DNA from: Streptomyces sp. TRM70350
Lineage (GTDB): Bacteria; Actinomycetota; Actinomycetes; Streptomycetales; Streptomycetaceae
Direction: 5' to 3'
Length of the DNA stretch: 64,000 nt
NCBI RefSeq assembly: GCF_019219825.1
Contig: NZ_JAHUXH010000016.1
Span: 62,001-126,000 of the forward strand
The notes under the pieces are model-generated. The model worked only from the letters and a program-made list of their open reading frames with translations. It made no database searches and was not told the DNA's origin. The position numbers and the translations under genes were made by a program. Position 1 is the stretch's first letter, and each line of letters begins with the position of its first letter. This document shows, piece after piece, positions 51,247-59,236 of the stretch.

Positions 51247-52518
51247 TTGTCCGAGGAACCCACACTCACCACCCGCAGAACGACGCACCGCCGCGTCCCG
51301 CGCCTCGTCGTCGTCGCGCTGCCGCTCGCCCTCGCCGGCCTGCTGTCCCTGCTGATCTCCGGCAACGCGCTCCGGCCGTTCGAACGCATCACGGTCATCG
51401 AGTCGCGGATGGCGTCCAAGTCCGACTACTTCAAAGACCCCGAAGTGAAACGGCTGTTACTCAAGCACGGCATCCGCGTGGACATCCGCCGCCTCGGCTC
51501 CCGGGGCATCGCCACCCGCTCCCTGAAGGGCCTGGACGTCGTCTTTCCGTCCGGTCAGCCCGCCGCGAAGCTGATCCTGGACCGGCCGGACGACACCGGG
51601 CAGACGGTGCGCCCCTTCGTCTCCCCGCTGGTCCTCGGCACCTTCCGCGACTACGCGGAGACCCTGGTGAAGGCGGGCGTGGCCACGCCACAGCCGTCGA
51701 CGGGCGGGGATCCGACCCTCTACTACGACCTCGACATGCCGAAGTTCATGACCCTGCTCGACGGCGTGGACGACCGGGGCAACCCCAACGACGGCGAGGG
51801 AGACGAGGCGGACACCTGGAACGGCATCGGCTTCAAAGCCGTCACCGGCGGCGAGCGCAGCAACAGCGGCAGCGTCCTGGTGCGGACGTCCAACGTCTGC
51901 GAGTCCAACTCCGCGGGCACCTATCTGAGCCTGCTCGCCTTCGTCGCCAACGGCGAGAAGACCCCGGGCTCCAGCCACCCCAACGACCCCCGGCGCCTCA
52001 AGGAGGAAGTGGACCGGATCGCCGCGAAGATCAAACCCCTCGTCAGCCTGCAGGGCATGTGGGCCGACGAGCAGGCCGACAGCTACTTCTCCGCCCTCGG
52101 CGAATCCATAGCCTCCATCGCCCTGATCTACGAGCACCAGTTCCTGGCCCACCAGATCGCCCACCACGACCAGCACCGCGAGCAGGACACCCGCCGCGTC
52201 CTGCTCTACCCCAAGCCCTACGCGCTCACTGAGCCGCAGCTCATCTCCCTGAGCCCGAACGGCGACAGGCTGGTCGAGCTGATCGAGGAGGACGAGGAGC
52301 TCCGCCAGCGGGCACTGGAGCTGGGCTTCCGCATCCGCTTCTCCGGTGAGGGCGGCGCCAGCGAGGAACTGGACAAGTACCTTCAGGACCACGGCATACA
52401 GAAGCCGGTCCCCAACCCGGACCAGACCAAGGCGCTCGAACCCGACCTGGACATCCTGCAGGACATCATCAACTACGTCGGCGACTGCCCGCCGCCCAAC
52501 CCGGACGACGTCACATGA
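51247..52518 (+). CDS. Membrane-anchored extracytoplasmic protein of unknown function, first gene of a coupled trio
   Basis: 423 residues, TTG 51247 with GCAGGAGGG at five bases. One N-terminal membrane helix (LVVVALPLALAGLLSLLISG) then a large outside domain beginning ERITVIESRMASKSDYFKDP; GIRVDIRRLGSRGIATRSLK and LDVVFPSGQPAAKLILD resemble one lobe of a solute-binding fold, and DGVDDRGNPNDGEGDEADTW looks like an acidic, perhaps calcium-binding, loop. No named family recognised. Codon 71 is TTA, so translation may be bldA-dependent. Its stop overlaps the next start as ATGA. Confidence 0.75.
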   Translation: MSEEPTLTTRRTTHRRVPRLVVVALPLALAGLLSLLISGNALRPFERITVIESRMASKSDYFKDPEVKRLLLKHGIRVDIRRLGSRGIATRSLKGLDVVFPSGQPAAKLILDRPDDTGQTVRPFVSPLVLGTFRDYAETLVKAGVATPQPSTGGDPTLYYDLDMPKFMTLLDGVDDRGNPNDGEGDEADTWNGIGFKAVTGGERSNSGSVLVRTSNVCESNSAGTYLSLLAFVANGEKTPGSSHPNDPRRLKEEVDRIAAKIKPLVSLQGMWADEQADSYFSALGESIASIALIYEHQFLAHQIAHHDQHREQDTRRVLLYPKPYALTEPQLISLSPNGDRLVELIEEDEELRQRALELGFRIRFSGEGGASEELDKYLQDHGIQKPVPNPDQTKALEPDLDILQDIINYVGDCPPPNPDDVT

Positions 52519-54092
52519 CCCGGCTCGTACGCGCCCTGACCGCCGCGCTCACCCTGGTCCTCCTCGCGGGCCTCACCACCTCCTGCACCCAGGACCAGGA
52601 CCCGGTCACCCTGCGCGTCCTCGCCAGCCCCGAACTCGCCGACATCGAGCCACTGCTGGACGAGCTGGAGGAGGACACGGGGGTCGAGCTGGAGATGGAG
52701 TACGAGGCGGGCGCGGACCTCGAAGGGCAGTACCCGGGCGGCCCGGCGTACGACCTGGCGTGGCTCGCCTCGGACCGCTCCTTCCTGCTGCGCGTCCAGG
52801 ACTCCGGGGGCCGCCTGACCCGGCCCGAGACCACCCCGATCATGCGCTCCCCGGTCGTCGTCGGCCTCGAACCCGACGTCGCCGACAAGCTGAGCGAGGC
52901 CGCCCCCGAGGGCCGGATCTCCTGGGCGGACGTGGCGGACGCCGCCGCCGACGGCACCGTACGGTTCGGGATGGCCGATCCCCGGCGCAGCGACACCGGC
53001 CGCGCCGCGCTCGTCGGCGTCGCCACCGCCGCCGCCGGCACCGGACGGGCGCTGCGCGAGGAGGACGTCTCCTGCGACCGGCTGCGCGGCTTCCGCTCCG
53101 GCCAGAGCCTCACCGCGGACAGCTCCCGGGACCTGATCGACGCCTATCTGAGCAAGCCGGGCGGCGCCAACGCGCTGATCGCGCACGAGGCGGAGCTGCT
53201 GTCGCTGAACGCGGACGACCGGCGGGGCGAGCCGTTGCGGATCGTGCACCCCGACGACGGCATGGTGCTCTCCGACTTCCCGCTGCTGCTGCTCGACCAG
53301 GAGCAGCGCTCGGCGTACCGCAGGGTGGTGGACTGGCTGCTGAGCGCCGACACCCAGCGCGCGCTCATGGAGCGGACCTTCCGGCGCCCGGTCAACCAGG
53401 ACGTCGAACCGTCCGAGCCGCTGCGCACGGACGTCGGCAACGCGCTCTCCTTCCCCGACCGCCTCTCCATCGTGGAGCAGCTGATCACCGACTACGGCGA
53501 CCCCAGGAGCCGCACCGCCGACCAGGTCGTCTTCGTGCTCGACTTCTCCACCTCGATGCGCGGCGAGCGGATGGCCGACCTGCGCGCCGCCTTCGCCGGG
53601 CTGAGCGGCGCCGACGAGACCTCCACCGGCAAGTTCGCCCGCTTCTACCGGGGCGAACGGCTCACCGTCGTCCGGTTCGGCGGCCGGATCCTGCAGGAGC
53701 GCACGGTGACCGTGCGCGGCGACGCGGACCTTCGTGCCCTCAACCGGCTGGTCGCCGAAGGCGGTTACGACGACGCCACCGCCGTATGGACCGCCCTCGA
53801 CCGGGGCTACCGCATCGCCACCGAAGCCGTACGCGACGACCCCGCGCGGCCCGTCGCGATCGTGCTGATGACCGACGGCGAGAACAACGCGGGCATCACC
53901 TACGAGGAGTTCCTGCGCCGCCACCGCTCCCTCGGCAGCGACGCGAAGGCGGTGCCCACCTTCCCCGTCCATTTCGGAGAGGCCGACGCGGACGCCCTGA
54001 AACGCGCCGCCGCCGCGACCGGCGGCCGCATGGTCGACGCGGGCCTCTCCTCCCTCTCCGACGCGTTCAAGGAGATCCGTGGGTGTCATTGA
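52515..54092 (+). CDS. Lipoprotein with solute-binding-like and VWA domains
   Basis: 525 residues, ATG 52515. Lipobox LTTSC (about residue 22). Residues 30-310 have the shape of a type 2 solute-binding protein: TLRVLASPELADIEPLLDEL, YDLAWLASDRSFLLRV, APEGRISWADVADAA and VVDWLLSADTQRALMERTF. Residues 335-520 are a von Willebrand A domain with MIDAS residues DFSTSMRGERM (DxSxS), a conserved Thr (DDATAVWTAL) and MTDGENNAG. The fusion puts an adhesive, metal-dependent domain on a ligand-binding one outside the membrane. It overlaps its neighbours by 4 and 14 bases. Confidence 0.88.
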   Translation: MTRLVRALTAALTLVLLAGLTTSCTQDQDPVTLRVLASPELADIEPLLDELEEDTGVELEMEYEAGADLEGQYPGGPAYDLAWLASDRSFLLRVQDSGGRLTRPETTPIMRSPVVVGLEPDVADKLSEAAPEGRISWADVADAAADGTVRFGMADPRRSDTGRAALVGVATAAAGTGRALREEDVSCDRLRGFRSGQSLTADSSRDLIDAYLSKPGGANALIAHEAELLSLNADDRRGEPLRIVHPDDGMVLSDFPLLLLDQEQRSAYRRVVDWLLSADTQRALMERTFRRPVNQDVEPSEPLRTDVGNALSFPDRLSIVEQLITDYGDPRSRTADQVVFVLDFSTSMRGERMADLRAAFAGLSGADETSTGKFARFYRGERLTVVRFGGRILQERTVTVRGDADLRALNRLVAEGGYDDATAVWTALDRGYRIATEAVRDDPARPVAIVLMTDGENNAGITYEEFLRRHRSLGSDAKAVPTFPVHFGEADADALKRAAAATGGRMVDAGLSSLSDAFKEIRGCH

Positions 54093-54831
54093 TGGTCAGT
54101 GGTGGGGCCTGTGGTGGCCGTGGCTGCTCGTCTGGGCCGCCACGGCGGTGTGCTTCGGCATCGTGCTCGGATACGGGTGGCGGCGGCTGCGCAGTCGGCG
54201 GGGGCCGGGCGGGACGCACCTCGACATGTGCTTCTACCTGCACAAGCAGCGCGTCATGGACATCTACGAGGTCGGCGGATTCGCCCAGTCCCTGAGCCAG
54301 GAGGTCGCCCACCGGCTCCAGGTGCAGAACAACTACGGGCTGTGGGGCAGGCTCTTCTTCTGGATGGGCCGGGCGGAACGCGGCGTCACCCGGGAGCAGG
54401 TCACCACCTACCTCCGCGAGGCCAACCCCATGAACGTCATCGGCGTCGTCATGGACGCCATGCGCAAGGAGGACCGCGTGGTGGACGCCGACCTCATCGA
54501 GGGCGACCTCGTCCTCAACCGGGAGAGCGCCGACCGGCTGATGGACAGATACCCCGACGGGGAAATCCCCCTCAGCGCACTGGGGTTGGCGTACGTCTCC
54601 GTCACCGGCGGCTTCACCGCGAAACGGGAGGAGAACGGCGTACGGCTCAGCGCCCCGTACGGCGGCGGCGCGCATGTGGAGATCATGTGCTTCGAGGCGC
54701 AGGGCCGTGGCGACTTCCACGAGGAGCACTACTACACCGGCAAGTTCACGGCCCGCTGCCTGGGCAAGGTCCTGGCCTGGGACGAGGAGAAGAGGAAACT
54801 GACCCTCGACCCGGTCGCCATCTTCCGCTGA
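54079..54831 (+). CDS. Membrane protein of unknown function, third gene of the VWA operon
   Basis: 250 residues, GTG 54079 within the end of the VWA gene. One membrane helix (WWPWLLVWAATAVCFGIVLG, residues 11-30), then a basic stop-transfer and a cytoplasmic domain starting THLDMCFYLHKQRVMDIYEV, with DADLIEGDLVLNRESADRLM and a beta-rich end (EEHYYTGKFTARCLGKVL). The YLxxxRVxxIY start faintly recalls DUF6414-type proteins, which I could not test. As it is the only part of the trio facing inward, it may relay the state of the outer proteins. Confidence 0.75.
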   Translation: MGVIDGQWWGLWWPWLLVWAATAVCFGIVLGYGWRRLRSRRGPGGTHLDMCFYLHKQRVMDIYEVGGFAQSLSQEVAHRLQVQNNYGLWGRLFFWMGRAERGVTREQVTTYLREANPMNVIGVVMDAMRKEDRVVDADLIEGDLVLNRESADRLMDRYPDGEIPLSALGLAYVSVTGGFTAKREENGVRLSAPYGGGAHVEIMCFEAQGRGDFHEEHYYTGKFTARCLGKVLAWDEEKRKLTLDPVAIFR

Positions 54832-54835
54832 GCCG

Positions 54836-55846
54836 TCAGGAGTTCAGCTCGGCCAGCACCCGCAGGGTGTGCGGGTCCGGCGCCAGCACCAGCAGGTCGG
54901 TCACCGGGCCCTTGCGCCACAACTCCAGCCGTTGCGCGATGCGTTCACGCGGCCCGACGAGGGAGATCTCGTCCGCGAACGCCTCCGGCACGGCCCGCAC
55001 GGCCTCCTCCCGCCGCCCGGCGAGGAACAGCTCCTGGATCCGCCGGGCCTCCTCCTCGTACCCCATGCGCGCCATCAGCTCGGCGTGGAAGTTGCGCCGG
55101 GCGTGCCCCATGCCGCCGATGTAGAAGCCGAGCATCGCCTTGACCGGCAGCAGCCCCTCGGCGACGTCCCGGCAGACCCGCGCCTGGGCCATGGGGGCGA
55201 CGAGGAAACCCTCCGGAGCGCCGGTGAGGGAGGGCTCGTACACGTCGGTGCGCAGCGGCGACCAGTACAGCGGCAGCCAGCCGTCGGCGATCCGGGCGGT
55301 CTGCGCGATGTTCTTCGGGCCCTCGGCGCCAAGGAGGATGGGCAGGTCGGGGCGGAGGGGGTGGGTGATCGGCTTCAGCGGTCTGCCGAGGCCGGTGCCG
55401 TCCGCGCCCCGGTACGGGTGGGAGTGGAACCGCCCGTCGACCGTGACCGGGGCCTGCCGCGTGAGCACCTGCCGTACGACATCGACGTACTCCCGGGTCG
55501 CGGTCAGCGGCGAGGACGGGAACGGCCGCCCGTACCAGCCCTCCACCACCTGCGGCCCCGACAGCCCCAGCCCCAGCATCATCCGGCCGCCGGAGAGGTG
55601 GTCGAGGGTGAGGGCGTGCATGGCGGTGGTCGTGGGCGACCGGGCGGCCATCTGGGCAACGGCCGTGCCGAGTCCGATGGTTGACGTGTGGGCGGCGATC
55701 CAGGTCAGCGGGGTGAAGGCGTCCGAGCCCCACGACTCGGCGGTCCACACGGAGTCGTACCCGAGCCGCTCGGCCTCCCGCGCGAGCGCCACGTGGTCGG
55801 GGGAGGGGCCGCGGCCCCAGTAGCCGAGCGCGAGACCGAGCCGCAT
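54836..55846 (-). CDS. LLM-class F420-dependent oxidoreductase
   Basis: 336 residues, ATG 55846 with CAGGAGGCG upstream. TIM-barrel luciferase-like fold: GLALGYWGRGPSPDHVALAR, YDSVWTAESWGSDAFTPLTW, IGLGTAVAQMAARSPTTTAM, LSGGRMMLGLGLSGPQVVEG and PILLGAEGPKNIAQTARIAD. The pattern is of the F420-dependent branch common in actinobacteria. The substrate is unknown. A 15-base palindrome lies between the ribosome site and the promoter side, 11 bases from the start, so expression is probably held by a TetR-type repressor. Confidence 0.9.
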   Translation of the reverse strand: MRLGLALGYWGRGPSPDHVALAREAERLGYDSVWTAESWGSDAFTPLTWIAAHTSTIGLGTAVAQMAARSPTTTAMHALTLDHLSGGRMMLGLGLSGPQVVEGWYGRPFPSSPLTATREYVDVVRQVLTRQAPVTVDGRFHSHPYRGADGTGLGRPLKPITHPLRPDLPILLGAEGPKNIAQTARIADGWLPLYWSPLRTDVYEPSLTGAPEGFLVAPMAQARVCRDVAEGLLPVKAMLGFYIGGMGHARRNFHAELMARMGYEEEARRIQELFLAGRREEAVRAVPEAFADEISLVGPRERIAQRLELWRKGPVTDLLVLAPDPHTLRVLAELNS

Positions 55847-55856
55847 GCCACGCCTC

Positions 55857-55871
55857 CTGACGGTCCGTCAG
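55857..55871. promoter_or_regulatory. Palindromic operator before the LLM oxidoreductase
   Basis: CTGACGGTCCGTCAG, a perfect inverted repeat (7-bp arms around one central base), directly upstream of the ribosome site of the oxidoreductase gene. TGACGG/CCGTCA sites are bound by several TetR-family regulators; the one acting here is not identifiable. Confidence 0.65.
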
Positions 55872-55943
55872 CCGAGAGGCGTCGACTGTACGACAACGGC
55901 CCCCCGCCCGGAAGGGCGAGGGGCCGTGCGTACGGCGGGCAGG

Positions 55944-56747
55944 TCAGCCGCGCTGGATACCGGTCGTGTCCTGCAGGACACCCCGGCGGCCGTCCTGCGT
56001 CTGCGCGACCAGCGCCGGGCCGCGCTGCTCGACGGCCAGGTACCAGGTGCCCGGCGCCAGCTCGGCGATCGGGGTGGGGGAGCCGTCCTCCGCGAACAGC
56101 GGGCGCGGCACCGGCACCGCGAACCAGAACGGGGAGAAGTCGGCGGCGGGCGGCTGCGGCTGGCCGTAGGGCTGACCGGGCTGGCCCGGCTGCGGCTGGC
56201 CGTAACCGGCGGGCTGCTGGGCGCCGGGGTAGCCGTAACCGCCCTGCGGCTGGCCGCCGTAGGGCTGGGGGGCGGCGGGACGGGGGGCCGGGATGAGGGC
56301 GCCCTTGAGGGCGGGGACCAGCGGGGTGGCGATCGCGGCGGCGGCCATGACGAGGGTGGCGACCAGGGCGAGGATCAGGCCGATGCCGGCGTCGGGGCCG
56401 TCGGAGGAGCCGGTGCCGAAGTTGTTGGCGGCGCTCGCCGGGTCGAAGACGTTGCCGAGCGCGCTCCACGCGGCGAACACCGTGAAGGCGACGCCGAACT
56501 GACCGAGGTCGAGCCCCGCGACCTTCGGGGCCTGCGGCAGCCCACGGCCGACGATGACGAGTGCGGCGCCGATGACGCCCGCCAGCACGACGCCCATCAG
56601 TACCGGACCGCTGCCCCACAGGCTGGGCATGTCCAGGCCCTCCGGCGCGCCGTCGGACGAGTAGAAGTCGAGGAACGACGCGATGAACAGCAACACCGCT
56701 GCTCCGATCACCACGCCGTCGCCTCGAGTGAGGGAGCGGATATTCAC
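55944..56747 (-). CDS. Four-helix membrane protein with Gly/Pro/Gln-rich linker (DUF5336-like)
   Basis: 267 residues, GTG 56747 with GAAGGAC upstream. Four membrane helices in the first 135 residues (GVVIGAAVLLFIASFLDFYS first), then a PYGGQPQGGYGYPGAQQP-type flexible linker (about 150-195) and a C-terminal beta-rich domain (FAEDGSPTPIAELAPGTWYL, RGVLQDTTGI). The layout recalls DUF5336 envelope proteins of actinobacteria. Probably a cell-envelope protein with a small cytoplasmic domain; function unknown. Confidence 0.75.
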   Translation of the reverse strand: MNIRSLTRGDGVVIGAAVLLFIASFLDFYSSDGAPEGLDMPSLWGSGPVLMGVVLAGVIGAALVIVGRGLPQAPKVAGLDLGQFGVAFTVFAAWSALGNVFDPASAANNFGTGSSDGPDAGIGLILALVATLVMAAAAIATPLVPALKGALIPAPRPAAPQPYGGQPQGGYGYPGAQQPAGYGQPQPGQPGQPYGQPQPPAADFSPFWFAVPVPRPLFAEDGSPTPIAELAPGTWYLAVEQRGPALVAQTQDGRRGVLQDTTGIQRG

Positions 56748-57002
56748 TTCAGGTCCTTCGTAGGTCGTCTCGTCGTCGGTAGAGGCGTCGCTGTCACCAT
56801 GTCGCCGTAAGGCCCCGGTGTGAAGCGCGGGGGTGACCCCTCATCGTACGAACGGACCTTATCGTCCACCCGACCACGGTGTCCGCCCGGATCAGCCCGC
56901 GAACCGCTACCGCGCAGGAAACTCACGATTCCGTTACGTCGACACCCGCGTCGGCGATGGTGAGCAGGGAGTTCGCCGATGAGCAAGCTCGGCAGGTGTT
57001 GT

Positions 57003-57968
57003 CTACTGCCGCAGGAAGCTTGTAATGCCGTCCGAGATGCCCTGGGCCGCCTTCTGCCGCCAGGCTCCGCTGATCAGCAGGGCCGCGTCCTTGCTGTCGC
57101 GCATGTTGCCGCACTCGATGAAGACCTTCGGAACCGTTGACAGATTGAGACCGCCCAGGTCCTGACGCGTGACGAGACCGGTGCCGCCGCCGACATAGTC
57201 GGCGGGCGCGCTGCCGGTGACGCGGACGAAGCTCCCCGCGATCCGCTCGCCGAGGTCGCGCGACGGCGCGACGATCGGCCGGGTGTCGGCGGCGCCCGCG
57301 TGCACGGACGCCGGGAGGATGACGTGGAACCCGCGGTTCCCGGGCCCGGACCCGTCCGCGTGGATGGAGACGGCCGCGTCGGCCTGCGCCTCGTTGCCGA
57401 TCCGCGCCCGCTCGTCGATGCACGGCCCGTACGTCCGGTCGCCGTTCTGCGTCAGCTTCACCGTGGCGCCCTGCTCTTGCAGGATGGCGCGCAGTCGGCG
57501 GGCGACGTCGAGGGTGAACTCGGCTTCCGTGTAGCCCGCGTTGGTCGCCGTGCCGGTCGTGTCGCACTCCTTCCAGTTCGTCCCGATGTCCACCTTGCGG
57601 TTGATCTCGGCCGTGTGCTGGAAGTTGTGCGGATTGTGGCCGGGGTCGATGACGACGACCTTGCCCGTGAGCGGGCCTGCGGCGGAGGGCGCGGGCGCGG
57701 GCTCGTTGCCGGTGGAGGTCGAGGTGGAGGTGGAGGAGGCGGTGGGGTTCGCGCTCGACGGGGACGAGGGCGACGGGGACGCCTGGGCAGTCGAGGGCGT
57801 CTTGGCGTCCGCACGCGCCGACCCCGGTCCGCCGGTGTCACCCACCGCCTCGTACACCAGCCAGCCGAGCAGCGCGCCGGGCACCAGGGCCGCGACGGCG
57901 ACGGTCATCGCCCCGCGGCGGGGGCGGCGGGGCGCGGGCGAATCGAACTCCGGACCTGTGTACGACAC
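57003..57968 (-). CDS. N-acetylmuramoyl-L-alanine amidase (Amidase_3)
   Basis: 321 residues from GTG 57968 (VSYTGPEFDSPAP). A short cytoplasmic start, one membrane helix (MTVAVAALVPGALLGWLVYE), a Ser/Thr/Pro linker (about 55-95) and the zinc amidase: KVVVIDPGHNPHN (His), EAEFTLDVARRLRAIL (Glu), AAVSIHADGSGP (His), RQDLGGLNLSTVPKVFIECG (catalytic Glu). It cuts the amide between muramic acid and the stem peptide. Being tethered rather than secreted, it likely acts near the membrane. The methyltransferase gene lies 49 bases upstream on the same strand. Confidence 0.92.
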   Translation of the reverse strand: MSYTGPEFDSPAPRRPRRGAMTVAVAALVPGALLGWLVYEAVGDTGGPGSARADAKTPSTAQASPSPSSPSSANPTASSTSTSTSTGNEPAPAPSAAGPLTGKVVVIDPGHNPHNFQHTAEINRKVDIGTNWKECDTTGTATNAGYTEAEFTLDVARRLRAILQEQGATVKLTQNGDRTYGPCIDERARIGNEAQADAAVSIHADGSGPGNRGFHVILPASVHAGAADTRPIVAPSRDLGERIAGSFVRVTGSAPADYVGGGTGLVTRQDLGGLNLSTVPKVFIECGNMRDSKDAALLISGAWRQKAAQGISDGITSFLRQ

Positions 57969-58017
57969 GACAGCCACCCTAGCGGCCGGGACGGCGACAC
58001 CTGGTTCTCTGTACGTC

Positions 58018-58686
58018 TCAATGGGTGGCGCCGGGTCGGATCCCGGCGCCGGTGCGCCGCAGCACCCGCAGCGAGTCCGTCGCCGAGACCTCCGTGAAGG
58101 CGCCCGAGGCGAGGGCGCGGAGGTAGACGCGGTACGGGGCCTGACCGGTGAACTCGTCGGCCGGGTCGGGGAAGACGTCGTGGATGACGAGCAGGCCGCC
58201 GTCCGCGACATGGGGCGCCCAGCCCTCGTAGTCGGCGGTGGCGTGTTCGTCGGTGTGGCCGCCGTCGACGAAGACCAGGCCGAGGGGGGTCCGCCAGATC
58301 TTCGCCACCTGAGGGGACCGGCCGACCAACGCCACCACGTGCTCCTCCAGTCCCGCCCGGTGCAGGGTGCGGCGGAAGGTGGGCAGGGTGTCCATCAGGC
58401 CGACCTCGGGGTCGACCGTCTCCGGGTCGTGGTAGTCCCAGCCCGGCTGCTGCTCCTCGCTGCCCCGGTGGTGGTCGACGGTGACCGCGGTGACACCGGC
58501 GGCGCGGGCCGCGTCGGCGAGCAGGATCGTGGAGCGCCCGCAGTACGTGCCGACCTCAAGGAGGGGCAGCCCGAGCCGGGCCGCCTCCACGGCTGCCGCG
58601 TACAGGGCCAGTCCCTCACCCGTGGGCATGAACCCCTTCGCCGCCTCGAACGCGGCCAGGATCTCGGGCTTGGGTGCCGCGGTCAT
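58018..58686 (-). CDS. Class I SAM-dependent methyltransferase (Methyltransf_24 type)
   Basis: 222 residues, ATG 58686 with GGAAAGGG upstream. Motifs: LPLLEVGTYCGRSTILLADA (SAM loop), VTAVTVDHHRGSEEQQPGWD, LGLVFVDGGHTDEHATADYE and GGLLVIHDVFPDPADEF, as in cephalosporin hydroxylase-like/O-methyltransferase proteins. The substrate is not readable. It may be cotranscribed with the amidase gene, 49 bases downstream. Confidence 0.88.
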   Translation of the reverse strand: MTAAPKPEILAAFEAAKGFMPTGEGLALYAAAVEAARLGLPLLEVGTYCGRSTILLADAARAAGVTAVTVDHHRGSEEQQPGWDYHDPETVDPEVGLMDTLPTFRRTLHRAGLEEHVVALVGRSPQVAKIWRTPLGLVFVDGGHTDEHATADYEGWAPHVADGGLLVIHDVFPDPADEFTGQAPYRVYLRALASGAFTEVSATDSLRVLRRTGAGIRPGATH

Positions 58687-58773
58687 CGCAGGGCCCTTTC
58701 CGGTCGTACGTATGTTTCGCTGTTCGGCGGCCCATGCTGCCGCACGCCCGGTTGGTGGGGTGAGCGGGGGTGG

Positions 58774-59046
58774 GAGAGGGGGCTCGGGCTGGCTCGGAGT
58801 GTGATCGGACGAGTCATGTTGCGGTGCCTGCGGTCGGTGCGGTGGCCGGGGTGGGCGGAGAGGGGGCTGGGGCTGACTCGGGGTGTGATCAGATGGGGCA
58901 TGTTGCGTTGCCTGCGGTCGGTGCCGTGACCGGGCGGTGGAGAGGGGGCTGGGGCTGGCTCGGGTCGTGATCGCCTGGCCCATGCTCGCCCCGCCCTCGG
59001 TCGATGCCGTGATCGGGCGAGGGTGGAGGGGGCTCGGGCGTGATCA
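58774..59046. repeat. About 84-bp tandem repeat, four diverged units
   Basis: Units start near 58774, 58858, 58940 and 59024, each opening GAGAGGGGGCTCGGGCTGGC and containing a GTGATC and a CGGTCGGTGC segment. They fill most of the 550-base space between the methyltransferase and SGNH genes. No coding potential beyond composition. Confidence 0.85.
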
Positions 59047-59216
59047 GGCCGCGACTGGCTCGCCGGGGAGGGAGAGGGAGCGGTCCAGGTCGATCGGGTG
59101 GGCGTCGTGCGCTGCGGCCGTGGCCGGTGGCCCGGGCGGCGAGGAGGTAGGAGCCCTCGGCCGGGACCGTGAGCGTGCAGCTGCCGTCCTCGGCGTAGAC
59201 GGTCGCGCCCGCGTGA
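59044..59216 (-). pseudogene. 3' remnant of a secreted carbohydrate-active or similar protein
   Basis: The minus strand reads GATVYAEDGSCTLTVPAEGS and YLLAARATGHG, a beta-sandwich type end, and after a one-base frame change AHDAHPIDLDRSLSLPGEPV then a stop. No start or upstream part survives; it abuts the 84-bp repeat on one side and the SGNH gene on the other. The parent family is uncertain, but the strand pattern suits a C-terminal Ig-like domain. Confidence 0.4.
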
Positions 59217-59236
59217 CATGGGTAACTGAGGCGTCA

